Part shown: in pieces, positions 50,347 to 59,594 of the stretch
How the letters are laid out: the number at the start of each line of letters is the position of its first letter
Numbering within the stretch: position 1 is the first letter of the stretch
Assembly (NCBI RefSeq): GCF_007827365.1
Contig: NZ_VISI01000002.1
Span: 129,001-193,000, forward strand
Origin: Olleya sp. Hel_I_94
GTDB lineage: Bacteria; Bacteroidota; Bacteroidia; Flavobacteriales; Flavobacteriaceae
Direction: 5' to 3'
DNA: 64,000 nucleotides
Position numbers and translations under genes: made by a program
The notes under the pieces: generated by a model
What the model was told of the DNA's origin: nothing
What the model saw: only the letters and a program-made list of their open reading frames with translations
The model's database searches: none

Positions 50347-50411
50347 TTATAGTAGTATTATATTTAACTTCTGTGTTTGGGGTAGATCAACTACCTATAC
50401 TAAAAGATAAA

Positions 50412-50789
50412 TTATACCTGTGGAGGATGGAAACAATCGTTAATACTGCTAAACGAATACAGGTTTTGGTAAATCGTAAGGTTTTGTCTTTTAATGTAGT
50501 CCTTATGATGGAAAACTATGGCGTCTAACGTTGTTGTAAATAATAAAAGCTCTTTAAAATCCACAATGTTTTCTGGTGTGTTTTGCTCTTTATCTTGCGA
50601 TTTAAAGACCTTATTTAAATGACATTTACCATTACATTGCAACTCTGGTTTGTCCTGATTGACACATAAAGCTTCTATAAAACCAATTGGGTCCAATTTA
50701 TAATACGCATAAGTTAACGATACCCTTGTGCTATTAAATAGAATAAGGCATGTTAAACATAAACTGAAAATATGTGTCATTACTTTCAT
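50412..50789 (-). CDS. Small exported Cys-motif protein paired with the copper receptor
   Basis: A frame up to 50831 exists, but the -7 box of its promoter (50802-50795) excludes that start. ATG 50789 (MKVMTHIF) is used; ATG 50780 is equally possible. About 125 residues with a signal-like hydrophobic start, then the motif ALCVNQDKPELQCNGKCHL, whose three Cys are spaced C-x10-C-x3-C, and a Phe/Tyr/His-rich tail. Small flavobacterial proteins with 'LC.N...PE..CNGKC.L' next to TonB receptors are familiar to me, but their function is unknown. Periplasmic copper binding would fit. Confidence 0.7.
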   Translation of the reverse strand: MKVMTHIFSLCLTCLILFNSTRVSLTYAYYKLDPIGFIEALCVNQDKPELQCNGKCHLNKVFKSQDKEQNTPENIVDFKELLLFTTTLDAIVFHHKDYIKRQNLTIYQNLYSFSSINDCFHPPQV

Positions 50790-50794
50790 AATAA

Positions 50795-50839
50795 CAAAGA
50801 TATCTAACCTCTTTTTTTCTGAAAGTAACATTGGTCACC
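50795..50839 (-). promoter_or_regulatory. GTAAC-palindrome promoter of the copper-receptor operon (minus)
   Basis: The operator at 50824-50839 (plus strand AGTAACATTGGTCACC, one mismatch per outer half) is centred 29.5 bp before the minus-strand -7 box TATCTTTG (50802-50795), an exact match to TAnnTTTG. Confidence 0.75.
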
Positions 50840-50902
50840 TTCACACATTAATTTTTAGGTATTGAAAACCTTTATTCTTATATAGGTTTTACAGATGGTT
50901 TA

Positions 50903-50947
50903 AGTGACAAATGTTACAAACCACTTTTGTGTTGTTCAGTAATTTTA
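50903..50947 (+). promoter_or_regulatory. GTAAC-palindrome promoter of the peroxiredoxin gene
   Basis: AGTGACAAATGTTACA (50903-50918) is followed at the 29.5-bp step by TAATTTTA (50940-50947), a one-mismatch -7 box. The divergent operator at 50824 is 79 bp away. Confidence 0.75.
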
Positions 50948-50977
50948 CACTATAAATAATTTAAAACATTACATCTT

Positions 50978-51700
50978 ATGAATACTTTAGAAACAACACA
51001 ACAAGAGGTTTTTGCAATGCCAAGAATTGGTGACAAAGCACCAGAATTTAAAGCAGTAACAACTCAAGGAGATATTAATTATCCATCGGATTATAAAGGA
51101 AAATGGTCTATACTATTTAGTCATCCAGCGGATTTCACACCAGTTTGCACATCTGAGTTTATGACATTTGCGCATTTAGAAGAAAAATTTGAAAAAGCAA
51201 ATTGTAGTCTTATTGGTTTGTCAATTGATGGTTTATACAGTCATATTGCTTGGTTAAGAACCATTAAAGATAAAATTGAATTTAACGGAATGAAAAACAT
51301 TGAAGTTAAGTTTCCTTTAATAGAAGACATCTCCATGGAAGTTGCTAAAAAATACGGAATGATTCAACCAGGAGAAAGTAAAACGCAAGCGGTTAGAGCA
51401 GTCTTTTTTGTAGATCCAAATGAAACTGTTAGAGCTATCATTTATTATCCATTAAGCTTAGGACGTAACTTTGATGAGCTTTACAGAGCATTAATAGCTA
51501 TGCAAACCTCAGACAAGTTTAATGTAGCTACTCCTGCAGATTGGAATCCTGGAGATGATGTTATTGTATCACCAGCAGGTTCTTGTGGTGTTGCTGAAGA
51601 AAGAATGACTTCAACAGAAGATCTAGATTGTAAAGACTGGTTTTTCTGTACTAAAAAATTAGATAAAGATTTAGTATTGGATTCAATCTTAAAAAAGTAA
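50978..51700 (+). CDS. Peroxiredoxin (Prx6-type)
   Basis: A 240-residue peroxiredoxin. The peroxidatic Cys57 lies in HPADFTPVCTSEF, the PxxxT/SxxC motif. Extra cysteines near the C-terminus (GSCGV, and CKDWFFC at about 215-222) match the long-tailed Prx6 forms in which a C-terminal Cys resolves the oxidised enzyme. It reduces H2O2, organic peroxides or peroxynitrite, and may act on persulfides. A short hairpin (51718) separates it from the second MBL-rhodanese. Confidence 0.93.
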   Translation: MNTLETTQQEVFAMPRIGDKAPEFKAVTTQGDINYPSDYKGKWSILFSHPADFTPVCTSEFMTFAHLEEKFEKANCSLIGLSIDGLYSHIAWLRTIKDKIEFNGMKNIEVKFPLIEDISMEVAKKYGMIQPGESKTQAVRAVFFVDPNETVRAIIYYPLSLGRNFDELYRALIAMQTSDKFNVATPADWNPGDDVIVSPAGSCGVAEERMTSTEDLDCKDWFFCTKKLDKDLVLDSILKK

Positions 51701-51717
51701 GTCAATTACATTTAAAA

Positions 51718-51742
51718 AGAGCCTTTTATTAAGGCTCTATTT
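51718..51742 (+). terminator. Rho-independent terminator or attenuator
   Basis: An 8-bp stem (AGAGCCTT / AAGGCTCT) with a 5-nt loop is followed by ATTTTG. No clear promoter lies between it and the MBL-rhodanese at 51773, so partial read-through is likely. Confidence 0.65.
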
Positions 51743-51772
51743 TGTATTTTAATTTCTAAATAAAAAAAAATC

Positions 51773-53119
51773 ATGATTATTAAACAATTTGAAGATAAGC
51801 CATTAGCTCACTATTCTTATGCAATAATTAGTGATGGTAAAATGGCACTTGTAGATCCATCAAGAGATGTAAAACTGTATTACGATTTTGCAGAACAACA
51901 TGATGCTAAAATTATTGCTGTTTTTGAAACGCATCCACATGCCGATTTTGTGAGTAGTCATTTGCAAATACATAAGGAAACTGATGCAAAAATTTATGTA
52001 AGTAAATTGGTTGGCGCTAATTATCCGCATCAAGCATTTGATGATGGAGATACTCTTAATTTAGGAACGGTAACTTTCTCGGCTATTAACTCGCCAGGTC
52101 ACTCACCAGATAGTATAACAGTGATTGCTGTAGATGAAGAAAATAATCATGCTATGTTCTCTGGAGACACCTTATTTATTGGAGATGTCGGAAGACCAGA
52201 TTTAAGAGAAAAAGCGGGTAATATGAAAGCTAAAAGAGAAGAATTAGCAAAAAGTATGTATCATACCATACATCATAAATTCAATCATTTACCAGACGCT
52301 ACCATAGTTTATCCAGCACATGGTGCAGGATCGTTATGTGGTAAAAATATGAGTACAGATTCATCAAGCACTTTAGGAAGAGAACGTAATGAAAATTGGG
52401 CGTTTAAAAATTTAACTGAAGATCAATTTGTGAATCATATTTTAAAGGATCAACCCTTTATACCTTCTTATTTTGGATTTAATGTGGATATAAACAAAAT
52501 AGGTGCTGATAATTTTGAATCTACATTTTGTGGTATACCTTTTTCATTTGGGATAACCAATTTTATTAAAGATGACAGATTAATTATTGATGTAAGAAGC
52601 GCAAAACAGTTTAAAAATAATCACTTAAAAGGAAGTATTAATATTATTGCAGAAACGGAAGATGATAAAGTAGAAACTTGGTTAGGATCTATTGTTACAC
52701 CTAATGAAGCGTTTCATTTAGTAATTAACTCAATTAATGACAGAAAAACAATCCTAAGTCGTATTGCTAAAATAGGTTATGAAAAGCAAATCAAATCGAT
52801 TATTACACTAGGTGCTAATACCTTTGAGGCATTTAAAGTATTAGATATTGAAGACTTCAAAAAACACCCAAATCAATATACCATTATTGATATTAGAAAC
52901 GCTAGTGAGGTTGCAGAAGGTAAAATTTTTGAAACTGCGATTTCAATTCCTTTAAATCAATTAAGAGCTTCTAGAAGTCAAATCCCAACGGATAAACCTA
53001 TTGTAGTACATTGTGCAGGAGGTTATAGAAGTGCAGCTGGAAGTAGTATTATTTCAAATATAATAAAAACAGTCCCTGTATATGATTTAAGTGATGCTGT
53101 TAAAGCATTTACAGCTTAA
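51773..53119 (+). CDS. Metallo-beta-lactamase/rhodanese fusion (copy 2)
   Basis: A 448-residue paralogue of 44107-45522 with the same layout. The MBL metal site is ETHPHADFVSSH (His54, His56, Asp58), with SPGHSPDS, GDTLFIGDVGRPDL and YPAHGAGSLCGK. Rhodanese 1 (~262-345) again lacks a catalytic Cys. Rhodanese 2 (~350-445) has the active VHCAGGYRSAAGS. It follows peroxiredoxin and precedes cydA. Having two copies with separate control suggests different sulfur donors or conditions. Confidence 0.93.
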   Translation: MIIKQFEDKPLAHYSYAIISDGKMALVDPSRDVKLYYDFAEQHDAKIIAVFETHPHADFVSSHLQIHKETDAKIYVSKLVGANYPHQAFDDGDTLNLGTVTFSAINSPGHSPDSITVIAVDEENNHAMFSGDTLFIGDVGRPDLREKAGNMKAKREELAKSMYHTIHHKFNHLPDATIVYPAHGAGSLCGKNMSTDSSSTLGRERNENWAFKNLTEDQFVNHILKDQPFIPSYFGFNVDINKIGADNFESTFCGIPFSFGITNFIKDDRLIIDVRSAKQFKNNHLKGSINIIAETEDDKVETWLGSIVTPNEAFHLVINSINDRKTILSRIAKIGYEKQIKSIITLGANTFEAFKVLDIEDFKKHPNQYTIIDIRNASEVAEGKIFETAISIPLNQLRASRSQIPTDKPIVVHCAGGYRSAAGSSIISNIIKTVPVYDLSDAVKAFTA

Positions 53120-53144
53120 AAATAAATAACACATATTGATTTTG

Positions 53145-53170
53145 AAAAGCCACTTTTTTGAGGCTTTTTT
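53145..53170 (+). terminator. Rho-independent terminator
   Basis: A 7-bp stem (AAAAGCC / GGCTTTT) with a 10-nt loop and T run; its last T is also the first base of the cydA operator. Confidence 0.7.
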
Positions 53171-53214
53171 GTAATATAAGTTACACAACGTTTAAGCCTT
53201 GTGTCGTATTTTTG
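53170..53214 (+). promoter_or_regulatory. GTAAC-palindrome promoter of cydAB
   Basis: TGTAATATAAGTTACA (53170-53185) is followed at the 29.5-bp step by the exact -7 box TATTTTTG (53207-53214). The cydA ATG lies 18 bp further. Confidence 0.85.
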
Positions 53215-53232
53215 TATTAAAATAAATAAGCT

Positions 53233-54579
53233 ATGGATACCGAAATTTTAGCCAGAATTCAATTTGCCTTCACCATTGCCTTTCATTATATCTATCCTCC
53301 ATTAAGTATTGGTATAGGTTTGATCATGGTTATTATGGAAGGACTATATCTTAAAACAGGAAATAAGCATTATGAAGTATTAACTCGCTTTTGGTTAAAA
53401 ATCTTTGCTATAACTTTTGGTATTGGTGTCGCAACTGGTATTATTATGGAGTTTGAGTTTGGTACCAATTGGGCAGTATATTCAAGATATGTTGGTGATA
53501 TTTTTGGAAGCGCTTTAGCAGCCGAAGGTTTATTTGCATTTGGGTTAGAAAGTGCCTTTTTAGGAGTTTTAATTTTTGGATGGAATCGTGTATCTCCTAG
53601 AGTACATTTTATATCTACAATTGGTGTTTTTCTTGGTTCCATGTTTTCTGCAGTTTGGATTGTAGTAGCTAACAGTTGGCAACAAACACCAGCTGGTTAT
53701 CATATAGTTGGCGAAGGATTTAATGCTAGAGCAGAAGTGACAGACTTTTGGGCAATGGTTTTTAATCCATCTAGTGTAGATAGGATTATTCATGTTTGGC
53801 AAGGCGCATTTTTAGCAGGTGCGTTTTTAGTTTTAAGTGTGCATGCTTACTATTTACTTAAAGGTCGATATGTTGAGATTTCAAAAAAAGCATTTAAAAT
53901 TGCTTTAGGTTTGGCAACTATTATATCATTAACTCAATTACTTTCAGGGCATAGTTCGGCAGATGGTGTGGCTGTAAATCAGCCAGCAAAATTAGCAGCT
54001 ATGGAAGGGCATTATGACAAATCTGCACCTGCTGATTTATACTTGTTTGGTTGGGTAAATGATAAAACGCAAGAAGTGACAGGTATTGGTATACCAGGAG
54101 GTTTGTCTTTTTTGGTACATCAAGATTTTGAAGCTCCAATTACTGGATTAAATGCTTTTCCAGAAGAGGATAGACCAGGTCAAGTAAATGCAGTGTTTCA
54201 ATTTTATCATATTATGATTTCTATAGGTATGTTTTTAATTGGATTAACATTATATGCTTCGTTTTTATGGTGGAAAGGAACATTATTTGAAAAACGATGG
54301 TTATTAAAAATCTTTGCATTTTCAGTGTTACTACCACAAATTGCAAATCAAGTCGGATGGTTTGCTGCAGAGATGGGACGACAACCATGGATTGTTTATG
54401 GGCATTTAAGAACTAATGAAGGGTTTTCGCAAGAAGTATCTTCTAATCAAATTTTATTCTCTTTAATATTATTTTTAGTAGTCTATGCTATATTGTTTTT
54501 ATTATTTATCTATTCTTTAAATAAAAAGATAAAACACGGACCATATGATGAAGCTAATAATACACTAGACATTATTTAA
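53233..54579 (+). CDS. cydA: Cytochrome bd oxidase subunit I (short Q-loop)
   Basis: A 448-residue quinol oxidase subunit with nine spans. ARIQFAFTIAFHYIYPPLSI holds haem ligand His18; FGTNWAVYSRYVGDIFGSAL and GRQPWIVYGHLRT are family signatures. The Q-loop is short, as in Bacillus-type and most Bacteroidetes enzymes. The bd oxidase has no copper, resists sulfide and NO, and so can replace cbb3 when copper is bound by sulfide. cydB follows 10 bp later. The promoter carries the GTAAC operator, not an FNR-type site. Confidence 0.96.
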   Translation: MDTEILARIQFAFTIAFHYIYPPLSIGIGLIMVIMEGLYLKTGNKHYEVLTRFWLKIFAITFGIGVATGIIMEFEFGTNWAVYSRYVGDIFGSALAAEGLFAFGLESAFLGVLIFGWNRVSPRVHFISTIGVFLGSMFSAVWIVVANSWQQTPAGYHIVGEGFNARAEVTDFWAMVFNPSSVDRIIHVWQGAFLAGAFLVLSVHAYYLLKGRYVEISKKAFKIALGLATIISLTQLLSGHSSADGVAVNQPAKLAAMEGHYDKSAPADLYLFGWVNDKTQEVTGIGIPGGLSFLVHQDFEAPITGLNAFPEEDRPGQVNAVFQFYHIMISIGMFLIGLTLYASFLWWKGTLFEKRWLLKIFAFSVLLPQIANQVGWFAAEMGRQPWIVYGHLRTNEGFSQEVSSNQILFSLILFLVVYAILFLLFIYSLNKKIKHGPYDEANNTLDII

Positions 54580-54589
54580 ACAAACACTT

Positions 54590-55627
54590 ATGGAAACAAT
54601 ATTAGGTATAGATTATCCAACACTTTGGTATTTAGTTGTCGGCTTATTATTTTCGGGTTATGCTATTTTAGAAGGGTTTGATTATGGTGCTGGTGCTTGG
54701 CACTTATTTTTAAAAAAAGACTTAAGTCGTCGTATTGCAATTAATGCTATTGGTCCATTGTGGGACGCAAATCAAGTGTGGTTAATTATTGGTGGAGGCG
54801 CCTTATTTGCAGGATTTCCTGTTATGTATGCTACTATGTTGTCGGCAATGTATATACCTTTTATGTTGTTTTTAATGCTTTTAGTGTTAAGATCTTCTGC
54901 TATAAAATTTAGAAGTGCTGAAGACATGACTTGGTGGCGAAAAACATGGGATATTATTTATTTTGTTTCCAACACGTTAATAGCTTTTTTATTAGGTGTT
55001 GTCTTAGGTAATGTTTTGCAAGGTTTTGAATTAGGAGAAAACTTGACCTATCAAGGTGGTATTTTCTTCTCATTTTTAAGTCCTTATGCTATTATGGTTG
55101 GTTTTACAACATTATCTATTTTTATGACACAAGGTGCAATTTTTTTATTACTAAAAACGGAAGGTCGTTTGCATGCTAGATTAACGTTTTTGCTAAAAAA
55201 AGGAATGATTTTCTTTATTATAAGTTTTGCAGTAACATCATTATATACTTTGACTTTTTTACACGGAGTTACAGATAAATTTAAAGAAAACCCTGTGTTT
55301 TTTGCATTACCTATTCTAGCTTTTTTAGCGGTAGCTAATGTACCTAGATTAGTGTCTCAGAAAAAATATGCTAATGCTTTAGTTTTTTCATCTTTAACTA
55401 TGGCTTTTTTATTAATGTTAGTTGCTTTTCAATTATATCCAGTATTATTACCTTCGACTATAGACCCTAAATACAGCGTAACTATATACAATGCAGCGTC
55501 TTCGCAAAAGTCACTTGGTATTATGTTAACTATTGTTGCTATTGGAGCACCATTATTAGCTGGTTATTTCTTGTTTTTATATAAAACATTTCATGGTAAA
55601 GTAAAATTGGACGATACTAGTTACTAG
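54590..55627 (+). CDS. cydB: Cytochrome bd oxidase subunit II
   Basis: A 345-residue membrane protein with about eight spans: DYPTLWYLVVGLLFSGYAIL, EGFDYGAG and GPLWDANQVWLI are conserved in CydB. Partner of CydA. The next gene has its own GTAAC promoter starting four bases after the cydB stop. Confidence 0.95.
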   Translation: METILGIDYPTLWYLVVGLLFSGYAILEGFDYGAGAWHLFLKKDLSRRIAINAIGPLWDANQVWLIIGGGALFAGFPVMYATMLSAMYIPFMLFLMLLVLRSSAIKFRSAEDMTWWRKTWDIIYFVSNTLIAFLLGVVLGNVLQGFELGENLTYQGGIFFSFLSPYAIMVGFTTLSIFMTQGAIFLLLKTEGRLHARLTFLLKKGMIFFIISFAVTSLYTLTFLHGVTDKFKENPVFFALPILAFLAVANVPRLVSQKKYANALVFSSLTMAFLLMLVAFQLYPVLLPSTIDPKYSVTIYNAASSQKSLGIMLTIVAIGAPLLAGYFLFLYKTFHGKVKLDDTSY

Positions 55628-55630
55628 TTA

Positions 55631-55675
55631 TGTAACATAAGTAGCTGTGCAGGTTTTAAGTATATAATATCTTTA
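55631..55675 (+). promoter_or_regulatory. GTAAC-palindrome promoter of the SQR-like gene
   Basis: TGTAACATAAGTAGCT (55631-55646; one half-site degenerate) is followed at the 29.5-bp step by TATCTTTA (55668-55675), a one-mismatch -7 box. Confidence 0.75.
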
Positions 55676-55692
55676 TTTAAAATTCACAGATT

Positions 55693-57150
55693 ATGTCTAA
55701 AATCGTCATTTTAGGAGCCGGAATTTCTGGTCATGTAGCAGCTTCTCATTTAAGAAGAAAACTATCTAAAGATCACGAAGTTATTGTGGTATCTCCTAAC
55801 AGTAATTACCAATGGATTCCTTCCAATATTTGGGTTGGAATTGGTAGAATGAAATCAAAAAAAATCTTATTCCCATTAGCACCTTTATACAAAAAGAAAG
55901 GAATAGGTTATAAACAAGCTAAAGCAATTTCGTTTTTTCCTGAAGGCGATAAAAATGAGGATAAACCATATGTTTTATCAGAGTATGTCGCAGGAGCTAA
56001 TAAAGGTCAACAAGAAAAAATAACTTACGATTATTTAATTAATGCTACTGGACCAAAATTAAATTTTGAAGCGACAGAAGGCTTAATTCCTGGACAAAAT
56101 AAAACCTATTCTGTTTGTACTTATACACATGCTGACCATGCTTGGGAAGGTTTAAATGAAGTTATTCAGCAAATGAAAGCTGGTAAAAAAGCTAAAATAT
56201 TGATTGGTACAGGACACGCCAAATCAACTTGCCAAGGTGCTGCGTTTGAGTATATTTTAAATGTAGAACAGGAGTTGCGTAAGCACAATGTACGCGATAT
56301 GGCAGAAGTCACTTGGATTTCTAACGAATACCAATTAGGCGATTTTGGGATGGATGGTATGTTGTTAAGCTACGGAAGCATGACCATGAAATCTCATGAA
56401 ATGGTCGAAATGATTTTTGAAGATAGAGACATCAAGTGGATATTAGGAGCAGGTGTTAATAAAATTGAAGATGGTATTGCCCATTATGAAAACTTGGAAG
56501 GAGAATATAAGACTGAAACTTATGATTTTGCAATGTTAATTCCATCATTTTCTGGTCATGGTTTTAAAGCTTTTGATAAAAATGAAAATGACATCACAGA
56601 AAAACTATTTAAAGGGTTTATGATTGTAGATGCCGATTATACAACAAAACCATACGAAGAATGGTCTGTAAAAGATTGGCCAGAAACGTATCAAAACCCA
56701 AGTTATAAAAATATTTTTGCTCCAGGAATTGCATTTGCGCCTCCACACGCCATTTCTAAGCCAAGAACTAGCAAAAACGGAACGGTTATTTCGCCAGCAC
56801 CTCCACGTACAGGTATGCCCTCTGGTATTACTGCCAAATTGGTCGCAGATAATATTATTGACTCTATTAAAAGTGGATCAGAGTCATTACATCACAAGGG
56901 AAGTTTAGGTAATATGGGAGCAGCATGTATTGCTTCTGCTGGTTACGGGATGACAAAGGGAAGTGGTGTTAGTATTACCACGTTTCCTATTGTTCCTGAC
57001 TACGAAAAATATCCAAAAACACAAGGTAGGCAATTAGGTAAAACTTTTGGAGAAATTGGGTTAGCAGGACATTGGTTAAAACTAGCATTGCACTATGCGT
57101 TTATCTATAAAGCAAAAATGAAACCTTTTTGGTGGTTGATTCCAGAATAA
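55693..57150 (+). CDS. Sulfide:quinone oxidoreductase-like flavoprotein
   Basis: A 485-residue FAD enzyme. The N-terminal dinucleotide motif is VILGAGISGHVAASHL (5-20); TGPKLNFEATEG marks the FAD contact. The SQR-type catalytic Cys180 lies in STCQGAAFEY, with further Cys142 and Cys412 (MGAACIASAG), so the three-cysteine set of SQR is possible. The C-terminal ~60 residues are amphipathic, giving membrane association. It oxidises sulfide to sulfane sulfur and feeds electrons to the quinone pool, from which CydAB can draw. It follows cydAB but has a separate promoter. The exact SQR type was not determined. Confidence 0.9.
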   Translation: MSKIVILGAGISGHVAASHLRRKLSKDHEVIVVSPNSNYQWIPSNIWVGIGRMKSKKILFPLAPLYKKKGIGYKQAKAISFFPEGDKNEDKPYVLSEYVAGANKGQQEKITYDYLINATGPKLNFEATEGLIPGQNKTYSVCTYTHADHAWEGLNEVIQQMKAGKKAKILIGTGHAKSTCQGAAFEYILNVEQELRKHNVRDMAEVTWISNEYQLGDFGMDGMLLSYGSMTMKSHEMVEMIFEDRDIKWILGAGVNKIEDGIAHYENLEGEYKTETYDFAMLIPSFSGHGFKAFDKNENDITEKLFKGFMIVDADYTTKPYEEWSVKDWPETYQNPSYKNIFAPGIAFAPPHAISKPRTSKNGTVISPAPPRTGMPSGITAKLVADNIIDSIKSGSESLHHKGSLGNMGAACIASAGYGMTKGSGVSITTFPIVPDYEKYPKTQGRQLGKTFGEIGLAGHWLKLALHYAFIYKAKMKPFWWLIPE

Positions 57151-57252
57151 ATATACTACGCGTTTTTATTTACTATTTATCACTTATCCTGAAAAATCAA
57201 GTAGATATTTAGGTTTGCTTCAAAATTTTACAAGAATTTAATAAGTATCAAA

Positions 57253-57384
57253 ATGACAGAAAGAATATCAAAATATCAAAGATTTAAAATGATGAATCCA
57301 ATCATTCAGTTTTTTAAATTCATTTATTTAAGCATAAAAATAATGGTTGTTGTAGCAGGAGGACATGGTGGTACCAGAAGCTAA
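57253..57384 (+). CDS. 43-residue membrane-associated peptide after the SQR gene
   Basis: A 43-codon frame begins MTERISKYQRFKMMNPIIQF, continues with a hydrophobic stretch (FFKFIYLSIKIMVVVAGG) and ends HGGTRS. It lies 102 bp after the SQR-like stop, same strand. I recall small flavobacterial proteins ending in 'AGGHGGTR' next to such genes. It could be an oxidase- or SQR-associated peptide; the coding call rests on form and position. Confidence 0.5.
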   Translation: MTERISKYQRFKMMNPIIQFFKFIYLSIKIMVVVAGGHGGTRS

Positions 57385-57407
57385 TCAGAAGTAATAGCTG
57401 GTCTCTT

Positions 57408-58013
57408 TTAAATAGATTCTGAAGTTATAATATGCACACCCATAGCAACCATATTAATTTTAATATTTTCAAATGCTTCTAGATCTAAAGGTTTAGAAGC
57501 ATCTTCAATAAAATAGCATTCAAAACCTTCTTGAATAGCATCGCGGATAGAAAAGTAAACACAAATATCAGATGCTAGACCACAAAAATAGAGTTTTGTG
57601 ACCTCCTTTTCTTTTAGATAACCTGTTAATCCTGTTGCTTTTAAATGGTTGTTGTCATAAAAGGCGCTATAACTATCAATGTTAATATCGGTTCCTTTTC
57701 TAAAAATAGCTTCGTATTTTGTAATGTCTAATTTTGGATGTAATTCAGCACCTTTACTGCCTTGTACACAATGTTCTGGCCACAAGGTTTGCATTTGTCC
57801 ACGCCAATCAATACTCTCAAAATCAGATTTCCCTTCGTGATTTACAGCAAAGCTAGAATGCGCTTTTGGGTGCCAATCTTGTGTGGCTACAATCAAGTCG
57901 AATTTATCTTGTATGCTATTTATTAGAGGTACAATATTATTACCGTTGGGAACAGGAAGTGATCCTCCAGGAATAAAATCGTTTTGTACATCAATGACTA
58001 AAAGTGTTTTCAT
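57408..58013 (-). CDS. pncA: Nicotinamidase PncA
   Basis: A 201-residue isochorismatase-fold amidase that turns nicotinamide into nicotinate. The catalytic triad region is visible: Asp8 in LLVIDVQNDF, a Lys in FRKGTD, and the nucleophile Cys in CGLASDICVYFS. The metal site His residues lie in QDWHPKAHSSF. It follows pncB on the same strand with a 59-bp gap, forming a nicotinamide salvage pair. Confidence 0.93.
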   Translation of the reverse strand: MKTLLVIDVQNDFIPGGSLPVPNGNNIVPLINSIQDKFDLIVATQDWHPKAHSSFAVNHEGKSDFESIDWRGQMQTLWPEHCVQGSKGAELHPKLDITKYEAIFRKGTDINIDSYSAFYDNNHLKATGLTGYLKEKEVTKLYFCGLASDICVYFSIRDAIQEGFECYFIEDASKPLDLEAFENIKINMVAMGVHIITSESI

Positions 58014-58072
58014 AGTTGGACTATTTTTTAATAAATTAGACTTCGATTTATCTAACCATCTGCAGTATTACT

Positions 58073-59470
58073 TTAGTTTTTATGTTTGTTAATTAGATCA
58101 TTTCGTTCCTTTTTAAGTTGACTACTTAATCCAATTTTATAGGTATGCGGATTTTGAAAACGTTTATATTCATCCGGGAGTTGAGCTAAACGCGATTGCG
58201 AATATTTAGCAATTTCGTTAACCGTTCTTACAGGTATTACACGCTTACCATCCTCCATTACTAGCTCTAATAATGGCTCTTTTTTTAACGCCTTAATATT
58301 TATTTGTTTGGTTACATCAAAAGGGTGTTCCATTTGATCAATCTCACCTTCGGTATAAATCGCGACAGCATCTGCGCCATAAAATTGTCCATCGTTATCA
58401 ATCATGCGATACACTTGTTTTTTAAACGGTAGTGATACTTTTATAATGTTTTCAGAGAGTTTAATTCTTGGATCACCATTGTATTCAGATAATTTATATA
58501 CACCATCTAACGCAGCGTCTGGTCGTCCTGTAACCAAATTAGTACCTACACCAAAAACGTCAATAGGTGCCTGTTGTTCTTTTAAACTTTTTATAACAAA
58601 TTCGTCTAACTGATTAGAGACTACAATTTTTACATAACTTAAATTTGCAGCGTCTAAAATGGCTCTCGCTTTTTTAGATAAATAGGCTAAATCACCACTG
58701 TCCAATCGGATTCCAAAAAGTTTCTCACCTTTTTCTTCCATTTCTTTGGCAACTGTAATCGCATTTGGAAGTCCTAATTTTAGAGTATTATAAGTATCAA
58801 TTAAAAGCACACAGTTTTTAGGTCGTACTTGCGCAAAATCACGAAATGCGTCTAATTCATTATCATAACTTTGGATAAACGAATGTGCCATTGTTCCTGT
58901 AGATGCGATGTTGTAATCTTCCGCAGCTTTCACATTACTAGTACTATCAAAACCACCAATAGCCGCAGCTCTAGACGCATAATAACCACCTGTAGCATGT
59001 GCACGACGTAATCCCATATCTAATAAAATGGCATCTTTTGCACTATAGCGTATTCTGCTAGCTTTGGTTGCAATTAAGGTTTGAAAATTAAGAATATTTA
59101 GTAAAAGGGTTTCTATAATTTGTGCTTCTATAATATTTGCTTCAACTTGTAAAATGGGACGATTAGGAAAAACAACATCGCCTTCTTTACTAGAACGAAT
59201 ACTTCCTTTAAAGCTAAAGTTTTTTAAATACTCTAAAAATTCGTTCTCAAATCCTTTTTGCTTTAAATAAGAAATATCAGACTCTGAGAATTTAAGCGAC
59301 TCCAATATATCTAAAACATCTTCCAATCCTGCAAATATGGCATACCCATTATCAAAAGGATTACGACGGTAATAATAGTCAAATACAGCTTTACCATTTG
59401 GTTTAGTAACAAAATAGACTTGCGCCATTGTAATTTGATATAGATCCGTATATGCTGCAGTAATGTCCAT
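58073..59470 (-). CDS. pncB: Nicotinate phosphoribosyltransferase PncB
   Basis: A 465-residue enzyme that makes nicotinate mononucleotide from nicotinate and PRPP. DLYQITMAQVYF and YYRRNPFDNGYAIFAGL mark the N-terminus, GLRRAHATGGYYASRAA and FGIRLDSGDLAYLSKKAR the phosphate and PRPP sites, and FGVGTNLVT the base site. It acts just after PncA in NAD salvage. Presumably one transcript with pncA. Confidence 0.94.
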   Translation of the reverse strand: MDITAAYTDLYQITMAQVYFVTKPNGKAVFDYYYRRNPFDNGYAIFAGLEDVLDILESLKFSESDISYLKQKGFENEFLEYLKNFSFKGSIRSSKEGDVVFPNRPILQVEANIIEAQIIETLLLNILNFQTLIATKASRIRYSAKDAILLDMGLRRAHATGGYYASRAAAIGGFDSTSNVKAAEDYNIASTGTMAHSFIQSYDNELDAFRDFAQVRPKNCVLLIDTYNTLKLGLPNAITVAKEMEEKGEKLFGIRLDSGDLAYLSKKARAILDAANLSYVKIVVSNQLDEFVIKSLKEQQAPIDVFGVGTNLVTGRPDAALDGVYKLSEYNGDPRIKLSENIIKVSLPFKKQVYRMIDNDGQFYGADAVAIYTEGEIDQMEHPFDVTKQINIKALKKEPLLELVMEDGKRVIPVRTVNEIAKYSQSRLAQLPDEYKRFQNPHTYKIGLSSQLKKERNDLINKHKN

Positions 59471-59594
59471 AAATTTATAAGTTTAGTTTACAAGATATTC
59501 AAAATTTGAAAGATTTCCATTCTCAAATTCTAAAGAAATTAATAGTATTTAATAATTAGTCTAGTTGAAATTAAATAGTGGTTTTAAACCGAAA

